Assembly (NCBI GenBank): GCA_020883125.1
Contig: JAHREW010000028.1
Location: 20,124 to 84,123, forward strand
Direction: 5' to 3'
DNA: 64,000 bases
DNA from: Microcoleus sp. CAWBG506
GTDB lineage: Bacteria > Cyanobacteriota > Cyanobacteriia > Cyanobacteriales > Microcoleaceae
Position numbers and translations under genes: made by a program. Numbering within the stretch: position 1 is the stretch's first letter; each line of letters begins with the position of its first letter. The notes below the pieces were generated by a model. The model saw only the letters and a program-made list of their open reading frames with translations. It did not search any database and was not told where the DNA came from. Shown piece after piece: positions 1 through 8,983 of the stretch.

Positions 1-99
1 TATAAATCTTGAGGTCAAAATCAGAAGTAGTAACCGGGAACTTTGAAACACTAACTAGCGTTGCTCGTTCTATTTTTTTTCACTGGTCAAAATTAGCAG

Positions 100-597
100 T
101 CATCGCTGCTGTATCCGCTGAAGTTCTTGCTGAACGTTTTTGAGGCGATTCATCATGTATTCAAAGTTTGCTCTATCTCCTTGAGCATTATACAGGTTCG
201 CTGCTGTTTGCCAGTCGGCTACTGTTGCTCTAATATCTTTTAAGTTAAGACGAACAGTACCCCGAATGCGGTAAGCATCAGCATCATTCGGTCGAATGCG
301 GATGGCATTATTGCAGTCTCCAAGTGCAGCAGGATAGTCCCCGATCAGAAGTCGTGACAAACATCGGCTTTGGTGTGCTTCAGCAAAATTAGGATTGAGT
401 TTGATAGCTTGGGTGTAGGCTTCAATTGCTCCTTTATAGTCTTTGTTATTAAAAAACTCGTCACCCCTTGTATAAAAGTCTGTGGAACTCGCTTGAGATA
501 TAATAACTACGGGAGCATGGCTAGACGCAGCATTAGGGATTATACCTCTTGTGAGTGAAATTGCCACGATGGTGATAGCTGGGTATATAAAATTCAT
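100..597 (-). CDS. TPR-repeat protein, probably exported
   Basis: Small tetratricopeptide protein of about 165 residues. The N-terminus is hydrophobic (residues 1-18 from the ATG at 597) and looks like a signal peptide or anchor. Two to three TPR units follow, with the typical pattern GDEFFNNKDYKGAIEAYTQA then NPNFAEAHQSR and RPNDADAYRIRG. TPR repeats bind other proteins; no partner is evident. The frame opens with a TTG at 621, but the ATG at 597 is the more usual start, and neither has a good Shine-Dalgarno sequence. It is followed on the same strand by, but need not be co-transcribed with, the secreted protein at 658-1161. Confident as a TPR protein; function unknown. Confidence 0.75.
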   Translation of the reverse strand: MNFIYPAITIVAISLTRGIIPNAASSHAPVVIISQASSTDFYTRGDEFFNNKDYKGAIEAYTQAIKLNPNFAEAHQSRCLSRLLIGDYPAALGDCNNAIRIRPNDADAYRIRGTVRLNLKDIRATVADWQTAANLYNAQGDRANFEYMMNRLKNVQQELQRIQQR

Positions 598-657
598 GAT
601 TAAATTGGTTGGTGTTTGCAAGTATTATGAAATAAAGAGGAGAGATTTTAGTTGCCA

Positions 658-1161
658 TTAGTCGCTAGAGTCCCAATCCTCAATTTTAACTTCCAATCCA
701 CCCATAAAACTTACTCCTAACGAACTTTTAGCAATGGATTCGTTGATAGCAACTGATTGACCAGGCTGTAACGTTTGATCAATTCTCACCAGATGCGTGT
801 AGAGAATTTTATTGCCTGTACTGATCTGAAGCTTTGGGATACCAATCTTGATGGGCCTACTGCTGCGGTTCGTGATTACACCTTTAATGTTAGCCCAATT
901 TTCCAATCCTTTTGTTAAGTCTGAGGATACTCTTAAGTTAGCAATCAAGGGGTTCTGATTTCGTTCTATTGCCTTTATAGCCTCGTCTATCCGTCCTCTC
1001 TCACATACTGGCTCAAGGGATATGTGGTTGCCCGTTTTGGGATCTGTCCAGAAACAGCCCGGATACTCTTGAGCGATCGCACCGCTGTAACCCAAAGGCA
1101 AAAACGGAATTACGACAGCAGAAAGGGAAGTCGCCACACGCAGAAGTTTCAGTCTAGCCAT
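658..1161 (-). CDS. Secreted hypothetical protein
   Basis: 167 residues, not assigned to a family. Residues 1-30 are a clear signal peptide: basic start (MARLKLLR), hydrophobic core, and a probable cleavage site after SGAIAQ. The mature part has two cysteines (C36, C53) and a C-terminal half of alternating hydrophobic residues (PIKIGIPKLQIST, QTLQPGQSVAI) suggestive of a beta-sandwich similar to FxLYD/CARDB-like extracellular domains; that fold is a guess. A purine-rich aaggaa lies about 10 nt before the ATG. It lies upstream of the TPR gene on the same strand with a 60-bp gap, so the pair may be an operon. Confidence 0.6.
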   Translation of the reverse strand: MARLKLLRVATSLSAVVIPFLPLGYSGAIAQEYPGCFWTDPKTGNHISLEPVCERGRIDEAIKAIERNQNPLIANLRVSSDLTKGLENWANIKGVITNRSSRPIKIGIPKLQISTGNKILYTHLVRIDQTLQPGQSVAINESIAKSSLGVSFMGGLEVKIEDWDSSD

Positions 1162-1346
1162 AACACTTGGTTCCTTGAGCTTTTCTAGTATATTGAGTGC
1201 GATCGGCTTACAACTTTTCTCTGAGAACCGATCTCCGTCAGCATTTTGATAATTCTCTCGAATAGCCCTTGGCTTACAGCTACCGCTTTATGCCAAGCTC
1301 ATGTTTATCACTCTTCCACATACTATAGCGATCGCCCCTAAGCTGA

Positions 1347-1430
1347 AAAGCGGAAAAAGACGGATCTTTCTAACCTTTGGGGTACAAGTCGGAAAAAGAC
1401 GGATTGAGGCAGATCAAGTCGGATATAATA
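1347..1430 (+). promoter_or_regulatory. Direct repeats and -10 box upstream of the vMAP-like HTH gene
   Basis: The 15-mer cggaaaaagacggat occurs exactly at 1351-1365 and 1390-1404 (39-bp spacing). A third partial copy (agtcggat) runs straight into a perfect TATAAT at 1424-1429, 28 bp before the ATG at 1457. No convincing -35 box is visible. The spacing of repeated sites next to a promoter suggests operator sites, possibly for the HTH protein itself (inference). Confidence 0.45.
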
Positions 1431-1456
1431 ATTGCAGTTTTCTCATAGCCCTGCTG

Positions 1457-1975
1457 ATGGACATTCGCGAGGTACTCGAATTTGTAGATCAAGTTGTCTA
1501 CGATAAGACAGGCAAACGCCTCAATGATTTACAGCGTGGAATTATCGAGGGAACTCTGAAGCGACAAAAGTATGCTGAGATTGCCGATATTTATCGTCTT
1601 TCGGAAGGTCACGTTAAGGATAGAGGTTACGAACTTTTGCAAATGTTATCTGATGTTTTTGATGAATCAGTTGATAAACACAATCTTAAATCTGTCTTAG
1701 AACGGAAAGGAAATCTCAATATTACTTTTGGCGATAACAATATTGGCGATAACAATATCAGCAATATTATGGGTTATATCAATATTTGCTCCGATCGCCC
1801 CACTCCTACCTCCAATAAAAGCCAGCCTGCGACTCCTGACTTCCAATATGGTCAGTATCAAGCCAAGATTGAAACTGTTGGTAAGTTACGCCAATTCGGC
1901 TTGAAAGACGAACAAATAGCAGAGTTGCTGGGGCTAGCTTTGGAGGAAGTTAAGAAGGTAGAATCGGAGGAGTAA
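1457..1975 (+). CDS. Stand-alone vWA-MoxR-associated (vMAP-type) N-terminal HTH protein
   Basis: 172 residues from the ATG at 1457. The frame is open back to 1301, but that part covers the repeats and the -10 box, so it is not used. Residues 1-85 (MDIREVLEFVDQVVY, then LNDLQRGIIEGTLKRQKYAEIA and LSEGHVKDRGYELLQMLSDVF) match the sigma-factor-like HTH found at the N-terminus of many cyanobacterial STAND/AAA-like proteins. A low-complexity Asn/Gly linker (FGDNNIGDNNISNI) follows. The C-terminal 40 residues (QYQAKIETVGKLRQFGLKDEQIAELLGLALEEV) form a second short helical HTH-like motif. The ATPase or effector domain that normally follows is absent. Role inferred: DNA-binding or adaptor part of a conflict system. 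Confidence 0.65.
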   Translation: MDIREVLEFVDQVVYDKTGKRLNDLQRGIIEGTLKRQKYAEIADIYRLSEGHVKDRGYELLQMLSDVFDESVDKHNLKSVLERKGNLNITFGDNNIGDNNISNIMGYINICSDRPTPTSNKSQPATPDFQYGQYQAKIETVGKLRQFGLKDEQIAELLGLALEEVKKVESEE

Positions 1976-2045
1976 AAGTAGGGTGCGCCTCGCTCCCCTT
2001 ACAGGGGAAGTAATGTAGTGCGTTACTGGCTGGTTGATATTACAA

Positions 2046-2074
2046 TAAAAAGCCTCAGACCCGTAAGTCTGAGG
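2046..2074 (-). terminator. Intrinsic terminator of gltA
   Basis: On the minus strand an 8-bp stem (CCTCAGAC/GTCTGAGG, loop of 6 nt at 2061-2066) is followed by CTTTTTATT. It lies about 150 bp downstream of the gltA stop. Confidence 0.7.
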
Positions 2075-2219
2075 ACTGGATTTCCTGAAAATCGTCACTT
2101 AATAACATTGTGGCTAACGAACAGGAGAGAATACAAGGGGGTGCAACCCATCAGTGCATTTTTTGCATAACGCAGAAGGCTGTTTCGAGTTTTGAGTTGT
2201 GGGTTTTTAATTCCAAACT

Positions 2220-3359
2220 TTAGGATCTTTCCCCGATCGCAATATAAGGCTCACCGTGAGTACCCGTATAGATTTGAGTCGGGCGATAAATGCGGTTTGC
2301 TTCTAGCTGTTCCTTCCAGTGAGCTAGCCAGCCAGCAACGCGGGCGATCGCAAAAACTGGCGTAAACAAGTCTGTAGGAATTCCCATTTTCCGATAAACT
2401 AGACCAGAATAGAAATCTACATTGGCATAAATTCCTTTATGACCCAGTTTTTCTTCCACCACTGCTTCCAACTTGACAGCAATGTCGTAATAATCATCGC
2501 TACCGAAGTTCTCAAATAACTGTTCTGCTAATCCTTGGAGAATAGTTGCTCTGGGATCTTTCACCTTGTAAACCCGGTGGCCGAAGCCCATGATTTTCTC
2601 CTTGTTTTCAACGCAGTTTTCGACAAAAGGTCGCACATTTTCTACGGAACCAATTTTCTCCAACATCTCAATCACTTCTTCATTCGCCCCCCCATGCAAA
2701 GGCCCGGCTAAAGTGCCAACGGCTGAAGCAATTACCCCATAAGGGTCTGTCAGCGTCGAAGCTGTTACCATTGCCGAAAATGTAGAAGCATTGATGGTAT
2801 GTTCCGCGTGGAGAGTCAGACAAGCATCAAAAATATTAGCCAACAGCGGATCGGGTTCTCGCTCGTTGAGCATATAAAGAAAGTTAGCCGAGTAGTTCAA
2901 GTCGTCCCTCGGTAGCAGAGCGTCATTACCCCGTCGCATTTGTTGGAATGCTGCTACCATTGTCGGAATTTTGGCTAGCAGTCGCACTACTGCTTCACGA
3001 ATGTATGCTGGGTTGGCTAGAGCTCGGCGCGAGTAAAACAAACCCAAGGCTGCTGCTGAAGCTTGCAGAGCGTCCATGGGATGTCCTCTTTCGGGGAAGC
3101 ATTTCATCATGTCCCGGATGCGATATTTGATCCGGCGATGATACCGAATTTCATGCTCGAAAGCTTCTAGTTCTTCCTTTGTCGGAAGTACGCCCCAGAT
3201 TAATAAATATGCAGTTTCCACAAAGGAACTTTTGAGTGCTAGTTCCTCGATGCTAATGCCGCGATATTCTAGTACCCCTTTTTGTCCATCTACAAAGCTA
3301 ATGCTGGATAAGGTAGCAGGAACACCTTCTAAACCTGGCTTGAATTCGCCGACGACCAT
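2220..3359 (-). CDS. gltA: Citrate synthase
   Basis: 379 residues, normal length for the short bacterial (type I dimeric) citrate synthases. It condenses oxaloacetate and acetyl-CoA to citrate at the entry of the cytosolic TCA branch, which in cyanobacteria mainly feeds 2-oxoglutarate to nitrogen assimilation. Signatures: the oxaloacetate-binding histidine region LHAEHTINASTFSAMV, GTLAGPLHGGANEEV, and the GFGHRVYKVKDPRA active-site segment, all in the expected order. The ATG at 3359 is the natural start (MVVGEFKPGLEGVPATLSS). Single-gene unit with its own terminator downstream. Confident; 2-methylcitrate synthase is the only close alternative. Confidence 0.95.
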   Translation of the reverse strand: MVVGEFKPGLEGVPATLSSISFVDGQKGVLEYRGISIEELALKSSFVETAYLLIWGVLPTKEELEAFEHEIRYHRRIKYRIRDMMKCFPERGHPMDALQASAAALGLFYSRRALANPAYIREAVVRLLAKIPTMVAAFQQMRRGNDALLPRDDLNYSANFLYMLNEREPDPLLANIFDACLTLHAEHTINASTFSAMVTASTLTDPYGVIASAVGTLAGPLHGGANEEVIEMLEKIGSVENVRPFVENCVENKEKIMGFGHRVYKVKDPRATILQGLAEQLFENFGSDDYYDIAVKLEAVVEEKLGHKGIYANVDFYSGLVYRKMGIPTDLFTPVFAIARVAGWLAHWKEQLEANRIYRPTQIYTGTHGEPYIAIGERS

Positions 3360-3472
3360 TGCGATACCGTGTTGTGTGAGTGGAATCTAATCTATTCAAA
3401 GTACATTAGCAGAAAGCAAGATAGTGTCGCCGCGTTAACAAACAATAATCAATTAATGTGACTATTTGCTTT

Positions 3473-3967
3473 CTACCCCAGCAAAAACTTGGGCGACAGT
3501 AAACAGAACATTTGGCTGCGGCCAACTGGGGAGCCTGTTTCGGGGAGAATTAAGCCGATCGTACCTGCTTTTTTGAGGATCAGGGCATCTTGGGTTGTGC
3601 CCCACAACAAAGTTTCTGCCCAGTTGCCTAAATCTGGTTGGTGACCAACTAGAGCTAAGCTACGGTTTCCTGTTTCGTGCCACTGTTGATACCATTCTAG
3701 CCAGTTGTGGATGTCTCCTGATGGGGCTAGGACAGCGGATTCTTGGATTTGGGAACTCAGACCTACTGTTTGCAGGATTTGGGCGGTTTGGGTGGCACGT
3801 AAGAGGGGACTGGTGAGAATTAGGTCAAACTGAATTTCGATTTCATACAGGCGCTGGGCGACTTTCCGGGTTTTGCTGGTGCCCTCTTTGGTGAGCGGGC
3901 GTTCTGCGTCTGTCGCGTATGCTTCGGGTGCGGCTGCGATGCCGTGACGGATTAGATATAGATGCAC
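3473..3967 (-). CDS. sixA: Phosphohistidine phosphatase SixA
   Basis: 164 residues, the usual size for the short SixA branch of the histidine phosphatase superfamily. The catalytic RHG is at residues 7-9 (LYLIRHGIA), TSPLLRATQTAQIL supplies the conserved arginine, and the second catalytic His is in LVGHQPDL. Known family members remove phosphate from histidines of HPt or PTS proteins; the partner here is unknown. Transcribed from just left of the tnpB element, which may have separated it from its original neighbours. Confidence 0.9.
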   Translation of the reverse strand: MHLYLIRHGIAAAPEAYATDAERPLTKEGTSKTRKVAQRLYEIEIQFDLILTSPLLRATQTAQILQTVGLSSQIQESAVLAPSGDIHNWLEWYQQWHETGNRSLALVGHQPDLGNWAETLLWGTTQDALILKKAGTIGLILPETGSPVGRSQMFCLLSPKFLLG

Positions 3968-4065
3968 TGGCTGTCCTTTGTCCTTTTTTTAGTTTTTTTG
4001 AGCTTAGGTGCGATCGACATTTTTTGTCTATTCTACAACTGGGTTAGAAACTGTAACTTAATTTA

Positions 4066-5566
4066 TGGACAAAGCTACCCATCCTTTACTATTTGGGTAG
4101 CTTTCGCGCCGGCGCGCTCGTATCACGCGAGACCCCACAGCCCCTAGTTCAATTTGTTTTTGACTCTTAGTGCCATTTGATTGCAGATGCGCGCGTTTTG
4201 CGTCAGAGGAATCTGCGTTTGGACTAATTATAATTTTTTTAACCTGCCATCTTGACGCTCGCAGGAAGTCGTATATAATACGAAAGAAAATACATTTACT
4301 CATGTCGAGTCAAATGCAGTTAGTAGAAAAACACCTAATTAACAGACAGCATAGATTTTGGCAAGAATGCGACCACTTAGCATTACAATCAAAACATCTA
4401 TACAATTCTGCTAACTACGTCCAGCGCCAATACTTTTTTGAAACCAACAAGTATTACAACTCCATCAATATTTATCACCAGACTAAGAACTTAGAAGCTT
4501 ATAGGTATCTACCAACAAAAGTTAGCAAACAAATTGTTCGTAGAGTTGCTGAATCTTGGAAAGGATGGTTAGCTGCACTTAAAGATTGGTCAAAGCACCC
4601 TGAAAAATATCTGGGCAAACCGAAAATACCAGGATACAAGCATAAAGAGCATGGCAGAAATGTTGTAATTTATCCGATAGATGCAATATCAAAACCTGCT
4701 TTGACTAAAGGGAATGTTAAACTATCTCAGACTAATATTGAGATTGAGACTCAAGCTAAAAATGTAGACCAAGTAAGGATTGTTCCCAAGCTTGACCACT
4801 ATGTGATTGAAGTTGTTTACACAGTTAATGACATACCCTTATCCCACGGGAAATATGTGGCTGGTGTAGACCTTGGTTTAAACAATTTGATGGCTATAAC
4901 GTCAAATCATCCCGGCATCAAGCCGCTGTTGATTAATGGTAGACCATTGAAAAGTATTAACCAATTCTTCAATAAACGGGTAGCTAATGCACAATCAATC
5001 GAAGCTAGCAGACAGATTAAGGGACTTAATAGCAAACGCAACAGAAGAATTGACAACTATCTTCATACTGCGAGTCGTCGTGTAATTGACTGGTGTCAAT
5101 TGAACGAGATTGGTCAGTTAATTATCGGCAAGAACCCAGGATGGAAGCAGTCAATCAACATTGGCAAAAAAAATAATCAAGCATTTACCAATATTCCCCA
5201 TGCCAAACTGATTGATTTATTGACATACAAAGCACAATTAGCAGGGATTGCAGTCACCTTAACGGAGGAAAGTTACACCTCAAAAGCGAGTGCTTTAGAT
5301 GGTGATAATTTACCGACTTATAGCAAAAATACAGAGGTCAAGCCTATTTTTAGTGGTAAACGTGTTCAGCGTGGTTCATATAGAGCTTCCACTGGTAAAA
5401 TAATCAATGCTGATACCAATGGCAGCATAAACATAGCGAGAAAAGTAATTCCCGACTTCATGAAGGGAATAGAGGGATTGCCGTTTATTCCTGTAGTTTT
5501 AGGACTGTGGACTAAGATTATCAACGTAGATGTCTAACATTGACTACTTTTGGGTAGCTTTGTCCA
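4066..5566 (+). mobile_element. Solo tnpB element of IS200/IS605-IS607 type
   Basis: The unit carries only tnpB and no tnpA. Its outer edges are an exact 16-bp inverted repeat: tggacaaagctaccca at 4066-4081 and its complement at 5551-5566. The left edge also folds on itself: 4071-4081 pairs with 4094-4104 (11 bp, 12-nt loop), and the right arm repeats that same tgggtagcttt. Subterminal hairpins are typical of IS200/IS605 ends. The GC-rich palindromic stretch at 4105-4117 lies just inside the left end. True boundaries cannot be fixed without an empty site; the insertion may have landed inside a pre-existing hairpin. Confidence 0.65.
4302..5537 (+). CDS. tnpB: RNA-guided endonuclease TnpB-family protein (OrfB)
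   Basis: 411 residues from the ATG at 4302; the upstream in-frame stretch from 4170 lies in the element's left end and does not look coding. RuvC motifs are all present: GVDLGLNNL (catalytic Asp near residue 192), LTEESYTSKAS (Glu) and NADTNGSINIARK (Asp). An N-terminal helical region (HRFWQECDHLALQSKHLYN) matches OrfB proteins. The CxxC...CxxC zinc ribbon expected between the Glu and last Asp is missing: the segment TSKASALDGDNLPTYSKN has no cysteine, a variant common in cyanobacteria. TnpB proteins cut DNA using an RNA from the element's right end; activity here is inferred only. No stop or frameshift, so probably functional. Confidence 0.88.
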   Translation: MSSQMQLVEKHLINRQHRFWQECDHLALQSKHLYNSANYVQRQYFFETNKYYNSINIYHQTKNLEAYRYLPTKVSKQIVRRVAESWKGWLAALKDWSKHPEKYLGKPKIPGYKHKEHGRNVVIYPIDAISKPALTKGNVKLSQTNIEIETQAKNVDQVRIVPKLDHYVIEVVYTVNDIPLSHGKYVAGVDLGLNNLMAITSNHPGIKPLLINGRPLKSINQFFNKRVANAQSIEASRQIKGLNSKRNRRIDNYLHTASRRVIDWCQLNEIGQLIIGKNPGWKQSINIGKKNNQAFTNIPHAKLIDLLTYKAQLAGIAVTLTEESYTSKASALDGDNLPTYSKNTEVKPIFSGKRVQRGSYRASTGKIINADTNGSINIARKVIPDFMKGIEGLPFIPVVLGLWTKIINVDV

Positions 5567-5571
5567 GGTTT

Positions 5572-8500
5572 TTACGAGCGGTAGAAATCTGGTGATTTCA
5601 TCTGGTTTGCGCTTCTGTAGCGATCGCGCCCCTGTTGTTTGGCATCATATAATGCTCGATCGGCGAGGGCAACGAGTTCATCCGGTGATGAACCAAAGCT
5701 GGGAATCACAGTCGCAATTCCCATGCTAACGGTAACAATCTCGCTCACATCAGATTGCTGATGAGGAATTCCCAAATCTCGGATTGCCTTTTGGATCGAC
5801 TCAGCCACCGCTGCTGCCCCAGCAGCATCAGTATGCGGCAGGATGACGGCAAATTCTTCGCCCCCGTAACGTGCAAACAGATCCGATGAACGTCTAACCG
5901 CAAGTGCCGCCGATGAAGCCACTTTTACCAAACAAGTATCCCCAGCTTGATGTCCGTAGCAATCGTTATATCGCTTGAAATAATCTACATCCAACATGAT
6001 CAGGGACAGCAGTTTTTGTCCCTCTATCAAAGTCGGCCATTCCGACTGCAATCGCCGATCGAAACAGCGACGGTTTGCTACTTGTGTTAACCCATCTGTC
6101 GTGGCGATTAATCTGTCTCGCTGAGCCTGATTTATCAGCATCTCCTCTACCTGCTTGCGTTCTGTAATATCAGCAAAACTCGTGACTACTGCATAGGGTT
6201 GAGACTGATGGAGATGGAACAGCGGTTGCGAATTAATCGAAATCCAAGTCAGTGTTTTATCCGATTTGTGAATGCCCATCACCACATTTGATTGCGGTTT
6301 TCCCGTCCGTAGGGTGATCATTGCCGGATGCTGTTCCCCTGGGAAGGGGGAGCCATCTTCCTGAACAGTTCGCCAGTCTAAATCTACAGATGTACGCCCC
6401 ATCATTTGTTCGGGGGTCAGCCCTATAATCCTTTCTGCACTAGCATTACAGGCAGTAATTTGTCCGTTTGCTAGCTGAAGTACGACGCCCTCAGTCATGG
6501 TCGCAATCACAGAACGATACCGTTCCTCACTTTCCTGTAATTGACTCAGGAGAATGTTTTTGGCATCAAACTCTGAAGCCAGATGCAGGCTACCAGCCAA
6601 AAACCCAGCCATCAGTTGTAAAATTTGGATGTCTGACTGTGTAAAGGCAGAGGGTGTCGCTGAAACAACTTTTAAGACACCAACTGCTTCTTCTTGATAA
6701 AACAACGGAACAACCACCATTGACCGGACACCAATGCGCTGACAGACTGACAGATCCACCCGTGCATCGGTTTCTGAATCGTGGCAAAGTAGGATTTCGC
6801 CGGTCATCATACATTGTCCCGATAAACTTGTCCCTAGTTCGATCCGTAATCCCACATAGGCGGTGGCGATACCACTCGCTACCCGATACACCAATTGATC
6901 CCCTTCAAGCATTTCAATCACTGCTCCATCGGCGCGGGTCAAATGTTGAGTCCTCTCTGCAATCACCGCCATGACTGCATCGAGATTGGGATTGCGGATG
7001 GCGATTTCCTGTTGGGTAGCAATCACCGTACTCAGACGCTCCAACTCTTGTTGCAATGCTGCTTCTGCTTGTTTGCGATCGCTGATATCCTTCATAAAGC
7101 AGTGATGCCCGATGAACTGCTGTCGATCGTCGTGAATCGAGATCATCACCAATTGTTTGTAGAAGCTAGAGCCGTCTCTGCGAATGCCTCTGGCTTCAAC
7201 CTCTACTTTGCCGTCTTGCTGCATTTGTTGATAAGCCGCCATTAACTTTTCTAAATCATCGGGATGTACAGTTTTTTCCCAGAACATTCCGATCATTTCT
7301 TCTGGTTGATATCCAACTGTATTGGCATAGGATTGATTGACAAATATATATCGTCCTTGAGTATCCAGTTGAGAGATACCAGAAACTGCATTTTCTAAGG
7401 CAATCATCAATTCTCTTCGGTCAAACTCCGCCTGTTTGCGCTCACTAATATCGGTGTGAGAGCCACACATCCGAATCACATTGCCTGCCTCATCCCAAAG
7501 GGCTTGACCGCGATCGAGTATCCACTTATAGCTGCCGTCTTTGCACAAAACCCGATGCTCTGAGATGTAAAACGGTGTTTTCTTGGCAAAATGGTCAAAA
7601 ATTACTTGCTTTACACAATCTAGGTCATCGGGGTGTATACGTTTTGACCATTCATCCAGATGGTGAGAAATTTCCTGTTCTTCAAATCCCAACATCTCTT
7701 TCCATCGACTGGAAAAAAAGACTTTGTTGGTTTTCACATTCCAATCCCAGATGCCGTCGTTATTGCCTCGTAGTGCTAGTTGCCAACGTTCTTCGCTCTC
7801 ACGCTGTGCTTCAGTTTGTTCGATCAGCTTGCGAGCCGATAGACGCAGTTCCATCTCATCTATGACGATCGCGGCTAGATCCTGTAAGGTGGCTTCTTCT
7901 GCTGGGGAAAGCTCACGGGGATGCTTATCAATTATGCAAAGGGTTCCCAAGTTATACCCATCATGGGTTTTGAGTGGTGCTGCGGCATAGAATCTCAAAC
8001 CAAATGCTCCCGACACTAGGGGATTTGCGATCGTCCGTGGATCTTCCAGAGCATTCCGAATTTCGTACACATCATCTTGCCAAATCGCGGAGCCACAGAG
8101 TCCGGGTTCCCGATCTATTTGCTCGACATCCAACCCGTAACGAGATTTGAACCAAATCCGATCCCGATCCACCAAGGTGACAAGCGCGATCGGCACTCGA
8201 AAAAAACGCGCTGCAATTGCCGTAATGCGATCGAAGGCACCATCAGGTGGAGTATCCAAAATCTCGTAGCGCCGTAAACTTTCCAATCGCTCAGACTCAT
8301 TGGCTGAATGATTGATTGTAGAGTATTGTTGTTCACTCTCTGGCCGAGTCATTTCTACTGGCTTGTTCTCTATGATATCCGTTTCTGTTTCTTGAAGTTC
8401 AAGGGTTCGGGGCTCTAGCTTTACTTCTGATTGGTGAAGTTGTTGATGCCGTTCCTCTTCATCGACGATCGCGCTGCCGAGTTGGAGAGCCATTTGTTGC

Positions 8501-8979
8501 AATAATTGTACATCCAGAGATTGCCATGAACGTGGGCTTCTACAGTGATGGGCAATCAACAATCCCCACAAATTGCCCTGACTTAAAATGGGTACGACTA
8601 AATTTGCCCGAACCTGGAGGCGATCGAGGAGTTCGACATAACAAGTTTGAATATCACCCGCGTGAGTGTCAGAAATGGCTGTTGTTTGTCCCAGCCTGTA
8701 GCGTTCTACCCATGTTGCTTTAAAACAAGGATCATAAATCAGTTGCCCAAGAATCGGGGCCCATTTACTACCCACCGATTCCGCAAATACTACACCATCT
8801 CCATTGGGCAGGAAGCGATAAATAATCACGCGATCGGTTTGCAGCAGCACCCTGGTTTCTGCTACCGCAAATTGCAAAATAATCTCCAAATTCGTGAAAT
8901 CGTTGACTTGAAGTGCCATTTTGGAAAAATTTTCTATAATTTTATCTGACGACCAATAGAAAGCCTGTTGTGTAGACAT
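5572..8979 (-). CDS. Cyanobacteriochrome-type GAF/GAF/PAS/PAS/GAF/PAS diguanylate cyclase
   Basis: 1135 residues, predicted to make c-di-GMP in response to light and other signals. Domains: GAF1 about 20-175, GAF2 about 225-390 (LRRYEILDTPPDGAFDRIT, GLCGSAI), PAS/PAC about 395-515, PAS/PAC about 520-640, GAF3 about 655-800, PAS about 815-940, GGDEF about 960-1125. GAF1 has the DXCF motif (D83-P-C85-F) and the canonical bilin cysteine C113 in CYVELLDRLQVRANLVVP, so a covalently bound phycoviolobilin/phycocyanobilin is expected. The cyclase site is intact (FARYGGEEF) with an inhibitory I-site RSSD just before it; there is no EAL domain. The start ATG (8979) lies inside the 9-bp target duplication of a MITE, which has pushed the apparent original ribosome-binding site 240 bp away. 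Confidence 0.9.
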   Translation of the reverse strand: MSTQQAFYWSSDKIIENFSKMALQVNDFTNLEIILQFAVAETRVLLQTDRVIIYRFLPNGDGVVFAESVGSKWAPILGQLIYDPCFKATWVERYRLGQTTAISDTHAGDIQTCYVELLDRLQVRANLVVPILSQGNLWGLLIAHHCRSPRSWQSLDVQLLQQMALQLGSAIVDEEERHQQLHQSEVKLEPRTLELQETETDIIENKPVEMTRPESEQQYSTINHSANESERLESLRRYEILDTPPDGAFDRITAIAARFFRVPIALVTLVDRDRIWFKSRYGLDVEQIDREPGLCGSAIWQDDVYEIRNALEDPRTIANPLVSGAFGLRFYAAAPLKTHDGYNLGTLCIIDKHPRELSPAEEATLQDLAAIVIDEMELRLSARKLIEQTEAQRESEERWQLALRGNNDGIWDWNVKTNKVFFSSRWKEMLGFEEQEISHHLDEWSKRIHPDDLDCVKQVIFDHFAKKTPFYISEHRVLCKDGSYKWILDRGQALWDEAGNVIRMCGSHTDISERKQAEFDRRELMIALENAVSGISQLDTQGRYIFVNQSYANTVGYQPEEMIGMFWEKTVHPDDLEKLMAAYQQMQQDGKVEVEARGIRRDGSSFYKQLVMISIHDDRQQFIGHHCFMKDISDRKQAEAALQQELERLSTVIATQQEIAIRNPNLDAVMAVIAERTQHLTRADGAVIEMLEGDQLVYRVASGIATAYVGLRIELGTSLSGQCMMTGEILLCHDSETDARVDLSVCQRIGVRSMVVVPLFYQEEAVGVLKVVSATPSAFTQSDIQILQLMAGFLAGSLHLASEFDAKNILLSQLQESEERYRSVIATMTEGVVLQLANGQITACNASAERIIGLTPEQMMGRTSVDLDWRTVQEDGSPFPGEQHPAMITLRTGKPQSNVVMGIHKSDKTLTWISINSQPLFHLHQSQPYAVVTSFADITERKQVEEMLINQAQRDRLIATTDGLTQVANRRCFDRRLQSEWPTLIEGQKLLSLIMLDVDYFKRYNDCYGHQAGDTCLVKVASSAALAVRRSSDLFARYGGEEFAVILPHTDAAGAAAVAESIQKAIRDLGIPHQQSDVSEIVTVSMGIATVIPSFGSSPDELVALADRALYDAKQQGRDRYRSANQMKSPDFYRS

Positions 8980-8983
8980 CTCC

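Noticed and set aside
1301..1456. N-terminal extension of the vMAP-type protein
   Set aside because: The extension would encode the operator-like repeats and the -10 box; the ATG at 1457 fits the domain start.
4058..4303. Minus-strand 81-codon frame in the tnpB left end
   Set aside because: Covers the transposon end and its palindromes; composition looks non-coding.
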